DNA of 5,295 nt from an uncultured Flavobacteriaceae bacterium (GTDB taxonomy: Bacteria > Bacteroidota > Bacteroidia > Flavobacteriales > Flavobacteriaceae). The notes under the pieces were generated by a model, which was not told where the DNA came from, did not search any database, and was given only the letters and a program-made list of their open reading frames with translations. Below are positions 1 to 5,166 of this stretch, piece by piece (position 1 is the first letter of the stretch; each line of letters starts with the position of its first letter). The stretch is taken from positions 1-5,295 of the forward strand of contig CALJFV010000216.1 of the NCBI GenBank assembly GCA_938074515.1. The letters run 5' to 3'. Both the position numbers and the translations under genes were made by a program.

Positions 1-191
1 TAGTGGAGCGTCCTGTGGTTAAAGACGGCGCGGTGGCCATAGCCCCTGTGATGTATGTCGCCCTCAGTTATGACCACCGCATTATAGACGGACGTGAATC
101 TGTAGGATTTTTGGTCGCTGTAAAAGAAGCTCTAGAAGATCCGACCCAGCATTTGATGCACGGAGACATTAAAAAGGCGCTAGAGTTGTGA
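1..191 (+). CDS. odhB: Dihydrolipoyllysine succinyltransferase (2-oxoglutarate dehydrogenase E2), C-terminal end only
   Basis: Partial gene: the reading frame is already open at the left edge (first full codon at base 3), and only the last 62 residues and the TGA stop are present. The fragment is the end of the 2-oxoacid dehydrogenase acyltransferase domain. It carries the active-site motif [11 protein letters not shown], where His and Asp of HxxxDG catalyse acyl transfer from the lipoyl group to CoA. The preceding stretch ERPVVKDG...IAPVMYVAL is typical of the succinyltransferase (OdhB/SucB) rather than the pyruvate acetyltransferase, which usually has a Cys and DHRVVDG here. The enzyme works in the cytoplasm in the TCA cycle, making succinyl-CoA with E1 (OdhA) and E3 (Lpd). 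The stop overlaps the GTG start of the next gene by 4 bases. The family is certain; the substrate call is strong but rests on a short fragment. Confidence 0.93.
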   Translation, partial: VERPVVKDGAVAIAPVMYVALSYDHRIIDGRESVGFLVAVKEALEDPTQHLMHGDIKKALEL

Positions 192-949
192 TCGACACCC
201 ATACCCATCTTTATCTTCCTGAGTTTGATCAGGATATTGATGAGGTAATTGAGCGTGCTGTGGCTCTTGGTGTTCAAGAGTTTTACTTGCCTGCTATCGA
301 TTCTTCTACCACCCAGGCCATGTATGCCCTGGAAAAGCGTTATCCTGAGCGGATGCACCTTATGATGGGATTGCACCCAACCTCGGTTCAAGAGAATTTC
401 CACCAAGAACTCGATCACGTTTATCAAGAATTAAACCGACGCTCGTTTAGCGCGGTAGGTGAAATTGGCATCGATTTATATTGGGAAACCAAGACACTGC
501 CTTGGCAGCAAGAGGCTTTTGCTCAGCAGATCAAGTGGGCCCAAGAATTTGATTTACCTATTGTTATCCATTGTCGGGAATCATTTGATGAAATTTTTCA
601 GGTGTTGGATTCAGTCCAAGGGCCGCTGCCTAAAGGCATCTTTCATTGCTTTACAGGAACCCTCGAGCAAGCACAACACATTATTGGTCTAGGCCTTTCA
701 CTGGGTATTGGCGGTGTTGCCACGTTTAAAAACGGTAAGATAGACCAGTTTTTAGCGCAAATTCCAATGGAACATATTGTCTTGGAGACGGATAGTCCTT
801 ATTTGGCCCCAGTACCATTTAGAGGAAAACGCAACGAAAGTAGTTATCTTTACCAAGTTGCTCAGCGTGTTGCCGGGATCTATGATTGTCCTTTAACTCA
901 GGTGGATCGGATCACAACTGCCAACGCACTTGCCATATTTAAGTCATGA
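188..949 (+). CDS. tatD: TatD-family metal-dependent hydrolase (putative deoxyribonuclease)
   Basis: Complete 253-residue protein of normal family length, an amidohydrolase-type TIM barrel in the cytoplasm. All expected metal ligands are visible: H5 and H7 in DTHTHL, E92 in [10 protein letters not shown]128 in IHCRE, H153 in FHCFTG and D202 in [10 protein letters not shown]. The C-terminal RGKRNES and TTANA motifs are also present. Characterised members are Mg/Zn-dependent 3'-5' exonucleases or DNases linked to DNA repair and turnover; the exact substrate here is not shown by the sequence. The chosen start is GTG at 188, because it puts the metal motif at residues 3-8 as in relatives and gives a 4-base GTGA overlap with odhB. 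The stop makes an ATGA overlap with the asparaginase gene, so the three genes are probably co-translated. Bacteria often have several TatD paralogues (TatD, YcfH, YjjV), so the symbol is a family label. Confidence 0.93.
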   Translation: MIDTHTHLYLPEFDQDIDEVIERAVALGVQEFYLPAIDSSTTQAMYALEKRYPERMHLMMGLHPTSVQENFHQELDHVYQELNRRSFSAVGEIGIDLYWETKTLPWQQEAFAQQIKWAQEFDLPIVIHCRESFDEIFQVLDSVQGPLPKGIFHCFTGTLEQAQHIIGLGLSLGIGGVATFKNGKIDQFLAQIPMEHIVLETDSPYLAPVPFRGKRNESSYLYQVAQRVAGIYDCPLTQVDRITTANALAIFKS

Positions 950-1971
950 AAAAGCCACATATTTTATTGGTCTACACAGGGGGTACAATCGGTATGATTC
1001 GCGATTTTTCCTCTGGAGCCTTAAGGGCTTTTGATTTTGATAAACTGTTAAAACAGATTCCAGAACTCAATCTCTTGGATTGTACTATTGAGACCATCTC
1101 ATTGTCCGAACCACAAGACAGTTCCAATTTAAGCCCCACGCATTGGGGCCTGATGGCTAAAATTATCGAGTCTCATTACGCACAGGCCGACGGTTTTGTC
1201 GTCCTACATGGCAGCGATACCATGGCCTACTCTGCCTCTGCCCTGAGTTTTATGCTTCAAGGCCTAAAAAAACCCGTTATTTTGACGGGCTCTCAATTAC
1301 CCATAGGCGATTTACGCACCGACGCCAAAGAGAATTTGATCACGGCAATTCAATTGGCGTCTCTGACTCAAGACAACCTGCCCCAGATTCAAGAGGTGTG
1401 TATCTACTTTGAATACAAGTTGTATCGAGGGAATCGAACCACAAAAATCAATGCAGAACACTTTCAAGCTTTTGCCTCATTTAATCATCCACCTTTAGCT
1501 GAAAGCGGGGTTCATTTGACCTTGGCCAAGGATTTATTATGGCGAAGCCCACACAAAGCCCTCAAGGTTCATTATCTCATGGACCGCCCGGTTATTTTGG
1601 TAAAGATATTCCCAGGTTTAACCGCTGATATCCTAAAATATGTACTTAATGCCCCTGGCATAGAGGGGGTCGTAATCGAAACTTTTGGCAGTGGCAATTT
1701 GCCTAACGATCCTGAATTCCTATTGCCCATCAAACAAATCATTACTCGAGGTATTCCCGTGGTAAATGTGACGCAGTGCTCAGGAGGCTCCGTGGAACAA
1801 GGACTTTATGAAACTTCTCAGGGCCTCAAATCAATGGGGGTTATTTCGGGAGGCGACATGACCACCGAGTCGGCTTTAGCTAAGTTGATGTACCTCATCA
1901 GTTTTGACAGGGGAAGCGATTATGTTCGCGAGCAGTTCTCTTTGTCAATGGTCGGAGAAATTACACTGTAA
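946..1971 (+). CDS. ansA: Type I (cytoplasmic) L-asparaginase
   Basis: Complete 341-residue enzyme that hydrolyses L-asparagine to aspartate and ammonia. The N-terminal motif TGGTIG (residues 11-16) supplies the nucleophile Thr14. The second signature, LHGSDTMAY (87-95), supplies S90 and D91 of the catalytic set, and K167 ends the RGNRTTK motif. No signal peptide is present, the length matches E. coli AnsA (about 338), and the HGSDTMAYSASALSFM stretch is characteristic of type I. C278 in VTQCSGG lies where E. coli AnsA has the Cys of its allosteric asparagine site, so allosteric control is possible. The residue after HG is Ser where E. coli has Thr; this keeps a hydroxyl and is probably functional. 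The ATG start overlaps the tatD stop (ATGA), which suggests coupling. Some type I homologues are called glutaminase-asparaginases, but asparaginase is the best call. Confidence 0.94.
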   Translation: MKKPHILLVYTGGTIGMIRDFSSGALRAFDFDKLLKQIPELNLLDCTIETISLSEPQDSSNLSPTHWGLMAKIIESHYAQADGFVVLHGSDTMAYSASALSFMLQGLKKPVILTGSQLPIGDLRTDAKENLITAIQLASLTQDNLPQIQEVCIYFEYKLYRGNRTTKINAEHFQAFASFNHPPLAESGVHLTLAKDLLWRSPHKALKVHYLMDRPVILVKIFPGLTADILKYVLNAPGIEGVVIETFGSGNLPNDPEFLLPIKQIITRGIPVVNVTQCSGGSVEQGLYETSQGLKSMGVISGGDMTTESALAKLMYLISFDRGSDYVREQFSLSMVGEITL

Positions 1972-1980
1972 TGCTGAGAT

Positions 1981-2015
1981 GTTTGAACTTTTGGGCACTT
2001 GCCCGTTGCTCAAAT
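1981..2015 (+). terminator. Imperfect hairpin after ansA, possible terminator
   Basis: Starting 9 bases after the ansA stop codon, an outer stem TTTGA (1982-1986) / TCAAA (2010-2014) encloses a C-G pair, an internal loop, and an inner stem GGGC (1993-1996) / GCCC (2001-2004) with loop ACTT. The structure is broken by mismatches and is not followed by a T-run, so it is only a weak terminator candidate. Its position between the end of an operon and a tRNA promoter is what makes it plausible. Confidence 0.28.
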
Positions 2016-2037
2016 TAGGATAATTGAACCTCGAGGC

Positions 2038-2067
2038 TTGACCTACTCCTTTTTTTTGCGATATTTG
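2038..2067 (+). promoter_or_regulatory. Bacteroidota-type promoter for tRNA-Ser
   Basis: A -33-like TTG (2038-2040) is followed, after 19 bases, by GATATTTG (2060-2067), which matches the Bacteroidota -7 consensus TAnnTTTG except for its first base. The spacing falls in the known 17-23 range. Transcription would begin near 2074, about 20 bases before the mature tRNA, leaving a short 5' leader to be removed by RNase P. A run of eight T lies in the spacer (2050-2057). This is a pattern match only. Confidence 0.5.
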
Positions 2068-2093
2068 CGCCCCTGAATATTACATTCAGCAAT

Positions 2094-2181
2094 AGAGAGG
2101 TGGCCGAGTGGTCGAAGGCGCACGCCTGGAAAGTGTGTATACGCCAAAAGCGTATCGAGGGTTCGAATCCCTTCCTCTCTG
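2094..2181 (+). tRNA. tRNA-Ser (anticodon GGA)
   Basis: An 88-base class II tRNA with every arm visible. The acceptor stem is AGAGAGG (2094-2100) with CCTCTCT (2174-2180), and the discriminator base is G2181. The D arm is a GCC/GGC stem around GAGTGGTCGAA. The anticodon stem CACGC (2121-2125) / GTGTG (2133-2137) closes loop CTGGAAA, with anticodon GGA at 2128-2130, which reads UCC and UCU serine codons. The long variable arm typical of serine tRNAs is a perfect 6-bp stem ATACGC/GCGTAT (2139-2144 / 2150-2155) with loop CAAAA. The T arm is GAGGG TTCGAAT CCCTT. The 3' CCA is not encoded (the sequence continues CAATT), so it must be added by tRNA nucleotidyltransferase. A T6 run at 2188-2193 may help end transcription. 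Confidence 0.97.
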
Positions 2182-2210
2182 CAATTATTTTTTGATTAAT
2201 TCTGATACTA

Positions 2211-2369
2211 ATGACAGACAAAACATTGAATATGTTAAAATATTTTGGCCTCGCCGTGTCCACCTTTGCGGTTTTGTTCAAATTGATGTCTTGGCAGTTT
2301 GCTGAGGTGCTCCTTATCATTGGCCTGGCGTCACTGGGCGTCTATTTTTTCATTAAAATGATTCGATAA
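2211..2369 (+). CDS. Small two-helix membrane protein resembling the GldL N-terminal hairpin
   Basis: A 52-residue ORF, ATG to TAA. The peptide has a short charged start (MTDKTLNMLK), a first membrane helix at about residues 11-28 that contains LFKLMSW, a short turn QFAE, and a second helix at about 32-50 (LLIIGLASLGVYFFI), ending KMIR. The order G-x-A-V, LFK-x-x-x-W, then L-x-IGL and FFI is the pattern I know from the N-terminal membrane hairpin of GldL, the gliding/type IX secretion motor protein. K24 aligns with the conserved Lys of GldL helix 1. The helix 2 glutamate thought to carry protons in GldL appears to be Leu42, so it is unlikely to be a stator on its own. ATG at 2232 is an alternative start giving 45 residues. 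It begins 29 bases after the tRNA, with no clear promoter of its own. Function unknown. Confidence 0.68.
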   Translation: MTDKTLNMLKYFGLAVSTFAVLFKLMSWQFAEVLLIIGLASLGVYFFIKMIR

Positions 2370-2389
2370 TACCCTTTTGCTCGACGTTC

Positions 2390-2413
2390 TTGAACCTGCC
2401 AATACGGGTTCAG
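2390..2413. terminator. Hairpin between convergent genes, possible bidirectional terminator
   Basis: TGAACCT (2391-2397) pairs with GGGTTCA (2406-2412) around loop GCCAATAC, with one T-G pair inside and another outside. It lies 21 bases after the stop of the small membrane protein and overlaps the stop codon of the convergent glycosylase gene. Neither side has a T-run, so termination is inferred from position and symmetry only. Confidence 0.3.
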
Positions 2414-3030
2414 ACGGTGTTGGGGAAATAGATCTTCTGCTCTACACTCCGCCAAAGCAACAAAGAGGCTACTGTATTAAAAGGCCTCCATTGTTCGATG
2501 AGTCTATCTAAAGCATCATCGGTAAGGGGGTCTAATCCGTAATTTCGCTTTATGCTGTTGATTAATGCCAAATCACCTTTGGAAAAGATATCGGGCTCTC
2601 CTAGGATAAAAATCAAAAACATTTCGATGGTCCACTGACCTACGCCTTTTATTTTAATCAGGGAGGTACTGATTTGTTGAGGAGTCATCGAGGTGTAAAC
2701 TGGAGTCTGCTCTAGAAAATGCTGATAAATGTTTTTGATGTATTCCACTTTTCTTCTTGAAAGACCGGCCGATTGAATCATATCGTTATCTAGATTCAGG
2801 ACTTCATCATGAGATAATCCATCAATAATGGTTAAAAATCGTTGTTTTATGGTGTGGGCCGCTTTAAAACTGACTTGCTGTTCCACCACAAGCAGGGCAA
2901 GGGCTTTGGCGTGATCTGTTTCATATCGATCTGAAACAGTAATGACATGTCCAAATTGTTCCGCAAGGTAATGCATCACTGGGTCGTGTCTCAGGGCATC
3001 GAGGGCTTTGTTAATTTGTAATGCATTCAT
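2410..3030 (-). CDS. HhH-GPD DNA glycosylase, AlkA/3-methyladenine DNA glycosylase II type
   Basis: Complete 206-residue protein that should remove alkylated bases such as 3-methyladenine from DNA by cutting the N-glycosidic bond, starting base excision repair. Visible landmarks in order are VVEQQVSFKAA (48-58), the QQ-[IV]-S helix found in AlkA and yeast Mag1; AGLSRRKVEYIK (88-99); the helix-hairpin-helix with IKGVGQWTIEMF (127-138); and DIFSKGDLAL (147-156), where D153 is the expected catalytic Asp. No iron-sulfur Cys cluster is present, which argues against MutY or endonuclease III. It lacks the extra N-terminal domain of E. coli AlkA (about 282 residues) and is close in size to minimal Mag-type enzymes. 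The start is ATG at 3030; the next in-frame ATG, at codon 19, would lose conserved sequence. It is transcribed alone, divergent from exbB and convergent with the small membrane gene. Confidence 0.9.
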   Translation of the reverse strand: MNALQINKALDALRHDPVMHYLAEQFGHVITVSDRYETDHAKALALLVVEQQVSFKAAHTIKQRFLTIIDGLSHDEVLNLDNDMIQSAGLSRRKVEYIKNIYQHFLEQTPVYTSMTPQQISTSLIKIKGVGQWTIEMFLIFILGEPDIFSKGDLALINSIKRNYGLDPLTDDALDRLIEQWRPFNTVASLLLWRSVEQKIYFPNTV

Positions 3031-3063
3031 GTTTGAAATGATTTCTGAATTAGTTGAAGTATT

Positions 3064-3108
3064 GGGTTAAGCGCTCAAATCTATTTGAGCTTTTATGGGT
3101 GGGTTAAG
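3064..3108. repeat. Direct repeat GGGTTAAG flanking the palindrome
   Basis: Exact 8-base copies GGGTTAAG occur at 3064-3071 and 3101-3108, one on each side of the 3073-3090 palindrome, and a partial copy GGTTAAAT lies at 3113-3120. On the minus strand they read CTTAACCC upstream and downstream of the predicted glycosylase promoter. They may be half-sites for a regulator. Eight bases in AT-rich DNA can recur by chance. Confidence 0.3.
3073..3090 (-). promoter_or_regulatory. Palindrome on the predicted -7 box of the glycosylase gene
   Basis: GCTCAAA (3073-3079) and TTTGAGC (3084-3090) form a perfect 7-bp inverted repeat around TCTA. Read on the minus strand, bases 3083-3076 spell TAGATTTG, a full match to the Bacteroidota -7 box TAnnTTTG, which would start transcription near 3070 with a 5' leader of about 40 bases. 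No TTG lies at the proper distance upstream; a TTA does. The overlap of a palindrome and a -7 box suggests an operator, but it could also simply be a hairpin, since TTTT follows it on the + strand. Confidence 0.4.
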
Positions 3109-3154
3109 TTATGGTTAAATTTTCAAAATACTTTTGTAAGCCATTTATTCTAGG

Positions 3155-3170
3155 CCTTTATCGATAATGG
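3155..3170. promoter_or_regulatory. 16-bp near-perfect palindrome upstream of exbB, candidate operator
   Basis: CCTTTATCGATAATGG is symmetrical apart from one T/T position on each side: the core TTATCGATAA (3158-3167) is a perfect 10-bp palindrome, flanked by CC and GG. One base further on, a second short inverted repeat, ATTTG-AAC-CAAAT (3171-3183), follows. Both lie just upstream of the proposed exbB promoter (3199-3230), where a transcription factor could bind. No regulator can be named. Confidence 0.35.
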
Positions 3171-3198
3171 ATTTGAACCAAATTCCGTGCAGCTTCCT

Positions 3199-3230
3199 TT
3201 GCCAATAAACTAAATATTTTTATATCTTTA
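3199..3230 (+). promoter_or_regulatory. Proposed promoter of the exbB operon
   Basis: TTG (3199-3201), a 21-base gap, then TATCTTTA (3223-3230) fits the Bacteroidota promoter pattern with only the last base of TAnnTTTG changed. Transcription would start near 3237, giving a leader of about 43 bases. A second candidate, TACTTTTG at 3129-3136, matches the -7 box perfectly but has no TTG at a suitable distance and would give a leader of about 135 bases. Confidence 0.42.
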
Positions 3231-3279
3231 GAGCCTTAAAAATTAAAAAACTAATCATCAAACTTTTAAGTCGATAGCA

Positions 3280-4077
3280 ATGAAAAAACTATTTTCTATT
3301 CTCGCAATTGCCGCTTTGGTATTTGTCGGTTCAAACAATGTGCAAGCTGCTCCTGCAAAAGCACTTTCTACTAATGTTTCTTTGATCAGCGCAAGCGCGG
3401 GCACCTTGCTTGCTCAGGACGAGGCAGCTCCAGCACAGTCAGAGAGTTTTCACCAAGAATTGAAGCAGCGTTTCATCGAAGGAGGCCCTGGATTTATGGG
3501 AATCGTATTGTTGTGTTTGATCCTAGGTTTGGCTATTGCCATCGAGCGTATCATTTACCTTAATTTATCAACGACCAACACAGCTAAATTGGCGTCTAGT
3601 GTTGAGGAAGCTCTTAAGAGTGGTGGTGTATCTGCGGCCAAAGAAGTTTGTCGTGATACTAAAGGCCCTGTTGCCTCAATATACTATCAAGGACTCGATC
3701 GAGCCGACGAGAGTGTTGAAGCTGCAGAAAAAGCGGTTGTTGCTTACGGGGGTGTTCAAATGGGACAGCTTGAGAAAAATGTTTCTTGGATTTCATTGTT
3801 TATCGCTTTGGCACCGATGCTTGGATTCATGGGTACTGTAATCGGGATGATTCAAGCTTTCGATAAGATTCAGGCTGCAGGAGACATGAACCCATCCCTT
3901 GTTGCGGGAGGGATTAAAGTAGCCCTTTTGACCACAGTATTCGGTCTTATTGTGGCCATCATTCTTCAGATTTTTTACAACTATATCGTTGCAAAAATTG
4001 ACAGTATCGTAAACAATATGGAAGATGCTTCAATCACACTCATCGATATGTTAGTGGCCTACAAAAACAAAAAATAA
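3280..4077 (+). CDS. exbB: ExbB/TolQ/MotA-family proton channel protein
   Basis: Complete 265-residue inner-membrane protein, the pentamer-forming subunit of ExbB-ExbD complexes that convert proton-motive force into mechanical work on TonB or Tol partners. Residues 1-23 look like a cleavable signal peptide (MKK, hydrophobic core, VQA-AP), followed by an Ala/Ser-rich periplasmic stretch to about residue 68. Helix 1 is about 72-93 (GIVLLCLILGLAIAIER), then a cytoplasmic domain, helix 2 at about 168-195 with the signature APMLGFMGTVIGMIQAF, and helix 3 at about 212-236 with ALLTTVFGLIVAI. T186 and T219 align with the two pore Thr of E. coli ExbB and TolQ. The Pro that follows VAI in the E. coli proteins is replaced by Ile, as I recall from other Bacteroidota. 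The start is the only ATG giving the signal peptide. It is the first gene of a four-gene cluster, 18 bases before the next start. Confidence 0.93.
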   Translation: MKKLFSILAIAALVFVGSNNVQAAPAKALSTNVSLISASAGTLLAQDEAAPAQSESFHQELKQRFIEGGPGFMGIVLLCLILGLAIAIERIIYLNLSTTNTAKLASSVEEALKSGGVSAAKEVCRDTKGPVASIYYQGLDRADESVEAAEKAVVAYGGVQMGQLEKNVSWISLFIALAPMLGFMGTVIGMIQAFDKIQAAGDMNPSLVAGGIKVALLTTVFGLIVAIILQIFYNYIVAKIDSIVNNMEDASITLIDMLVAYKNKK

Positions 4078-4095
4078 TCTAAAAGCACAGCGAAA

Positions 4096-4530
4096 ATGGG
4101 TTTACATAAAATTTTTAAAATCGTCGCGTTGCTTTTGGGGCTTGCTGGAGTTGTATTCTGGTTCCTATTGGTATCAAAAGGTGACGAATACGTAAAGATG
4201 ACCGGCGAAGGGGTTTCACCTATGTTATATACAGGATACATTATCATGGCCATTGTGGTTATTATGGTTTTGTTATTCGTTTTGTCCGGGGTATTGGCTG
4301 GGAACGTCAAAAAGACATTGATGTCTGTTGGCGCTTTTTTGGCCGTAGTATTAATCTCTTATGTCATGGCTTCAGGAAGCACAGAAGGCTTACCACTTGT
4401 GGATAACAAAGTCGTTTCTGAGAGCACCTCTCGTTTGGTGGGCACAGGCCTTATTGCCTTTTATATTTTAGCGGTTGGCGCTATTGCTTCAATGGTGTTC
4501 AGCGGCGTTAAAAAAGTAAGCACAAAATAA
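4096..4530 (+). CDS. Uncharacterised four-helix membrane protein in the exbB-exbD operon
   Basis: A 144-residue protein of unknown function. It has four predicted membrane helices at about residues 5-26, 44-68, 73-92 and 112-136, with a loop around KGDEYVKMTGEG (28-39) and a second around STEGLPLVDNKVV (95-107). Basic residues at the N-terminus (HKIFK), after helix 2 (NVKK) and at the C-terminus (VKKVSTK) suggest both ends and the middle turn face the cytoplasm, leaving the two loops in the periplasm. I recognise no named domain or catalytic motif. It lies 18 bases after exbB and one base before exbD, so it is surely co-transcribed with them. I recall similar proteins in the same slot in other flavobacteria. 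It is probably an accessory or assembly subunit of the complex, but that is inference from position only. Confidence 0.85.
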   Translation: MGLHKIFKIVALLLGLAGVVFWFLLVSKGDEYVKMTGEGVSPMLYTGYIIMAIVVIMVLLFVLSGVLAGNVKKTLMSVGAFLAVVLISYVMASGSTEGLPLVDNKVVSESTSRLVGTGLIAFYILAVGAIASMVFSGVKKVSTK

Positions 4531-4531
4531 T

Positions 4532-5155
4532 ATGGGAAGAAGAGCCACACCAGAAGTAAATGCTGGGTCAATGGCAGACATTGCCTTCCTTCTGTTGATT
4601 TTCTTTTTGGTGACGACCACCATTGAGAAGGACAAAGGAATCGCACGTCAATTGCCGCCACCAATAGAGGAAGAGTTGGACGTTGTGATCAAGCAGAAAA
4701 ACCTGTTTATTGTAAACGTTAACAAAAGCAACCAACTCTTGGTGGAGGATGAACTAATGGAGTTAAAAGACTTACGTCAAGCAGCTATCGACTTTCTTGA
4801 CAATGGTGGTGCTCCTGCGGGTTCTCCAGAATACTGTAATTATTGTAAGGGGAAGCGCTCTGCAGAATCATCGGATAACCCTCAAAAGGCAGTAATCTCG
4901 GTTCAAAATGACCGCTTAACTTCTTACGAGATGTATATCTCGGTACAAAACGAGCTGGTAGCAGCGTACAACACCTTGCGTAATCGTGAATCTCAGCGTT
5001 TATTTGGTTGGGATTTCACTGAAATGAAAAAGGGAATTGATGAGGGGCAAATCACCGGGGATCGTAAAGACCTTATTGAAGAGCAACTGAAACAAGTACA
5101 AGATTTAATTCCACTTAAACTTTCTGAGGCTGAGCCAAGAAAGTCAGGAAAATAA
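4532..5155 (+). CDS. exbD: ExbD/TolR-family protein with a C-x2-C insertion
   Basis: Complete 207-residue single-pass inner-membrane protein, the partner of ExbB. A short cytoplasmic tail (MGRRATPEVNAGS) leads into a helix at about residues 14-31 beginning MADIAFLLLIFFLVTT; D16 is the essential protonatable Asp equivalent to D25 of E. coli ExbD. The periplasmic domain follows. It is longer than the usual 135-140 residues: an insertion at about 92-117 carries YCNYCKG, with C102 and C105 as a C-x2-C pair, before the domain resumes at KAVISVQND and YISVQNELVAAYN. A charged tail (about 163-207) follows, rich in Lys, Glu and Asp. C-x2-C in the periplasm may form a disulfide or bind metal; which is not shown. 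The start ATG lies one base after the previous stop, so translation is tightly linked. Confidence 0.93.
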   Translation: MGRRATPEVNAGSMADIAFLLLIFFLVTTTIEKDKGIARQLPPPIEEELDVVIKQKNLFIVNVNKSNQLLVEDELMELKDLRQAAIDFLDNGGAPAGSPEYCNYCKGKRSAESSDNPQKAVISVQNDRLTSYEMYISVQNELVAAYNTLRNRESQRLFGWDFTEMKKGIDEGQITGDRKDLIEEQLKQVQDLIPLKLSEAEPRKSGK

Positions 5156-5166
5156 AACTTTAAGAC

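Noticed and set aside
68..427. A 119-residue minus-strand ORF across the odhB end and tatD
   Set aside because: It is antisense to two well-identified genes and shows no motif.
459..692. A 77-residue plus-strand ORF inside tatD
   Set aside because: It lies wholly inside tatD in another frame; the tatD frame has all metal-binding motifs.
2029..2036. CCTCGAGG palindrome before the tRNA promoter
   Set aside because: Only 8 bases with no loop or repeats nearby; expected by chance and better explained as sequence flanking the -33 element.
2186..2194. TATTTTTTG as a -7 box for the small membrane gene
   Set aside because: The spacing is one base too long for TAnnTTTG and no TTG lies 17-23 bases upstream; the gene may simply be read through from the tRNA promoter.
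2108..2305. A 65-residue plus-strand ORF beginning inside the tRNA
   Set aside because: It starts in the tRNA D arm and continues out of frame through the small membrane gene; it has no sensible protein character.
2015..2320. A 101-residue minus-strand ORF containing RKGFEPSIRFWRIHTFQ
   Set aside because: It is the reverse translation of the tRNA-Ser gene and its flanks; this peptide pattern is a familiar false protein from antisense tRNA-Ser.
3073..3094. Hairpin followed by TTTT read as a + strand intrinsic terminator
   Set aside because: No + strand gene ends nearby (the closest, at 2369, is 700 bases away and followed by a convergent gene), and the T-run is only four bases; the promoter overlap is the better reading.
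3536..3841. A 101-residue plus-strand ORF inside exbB
   Set aside because: Out-of-frame shadow of the exbB membrane domain, with no domain features of its own.
4059..4310. An 83-residue minus-strand ORF over the exbB end and the membrane protein
   Set aside because: Antisense shadow; the plus-strand genes on both sides have clear operon spacing and hydrophobic helices.
4461..4664. A 67-residue minus-strand ORF over the start of exbD
   Set aside because: Antisense to the conserved ExbD membrane helix and to the end of the preceding gene.
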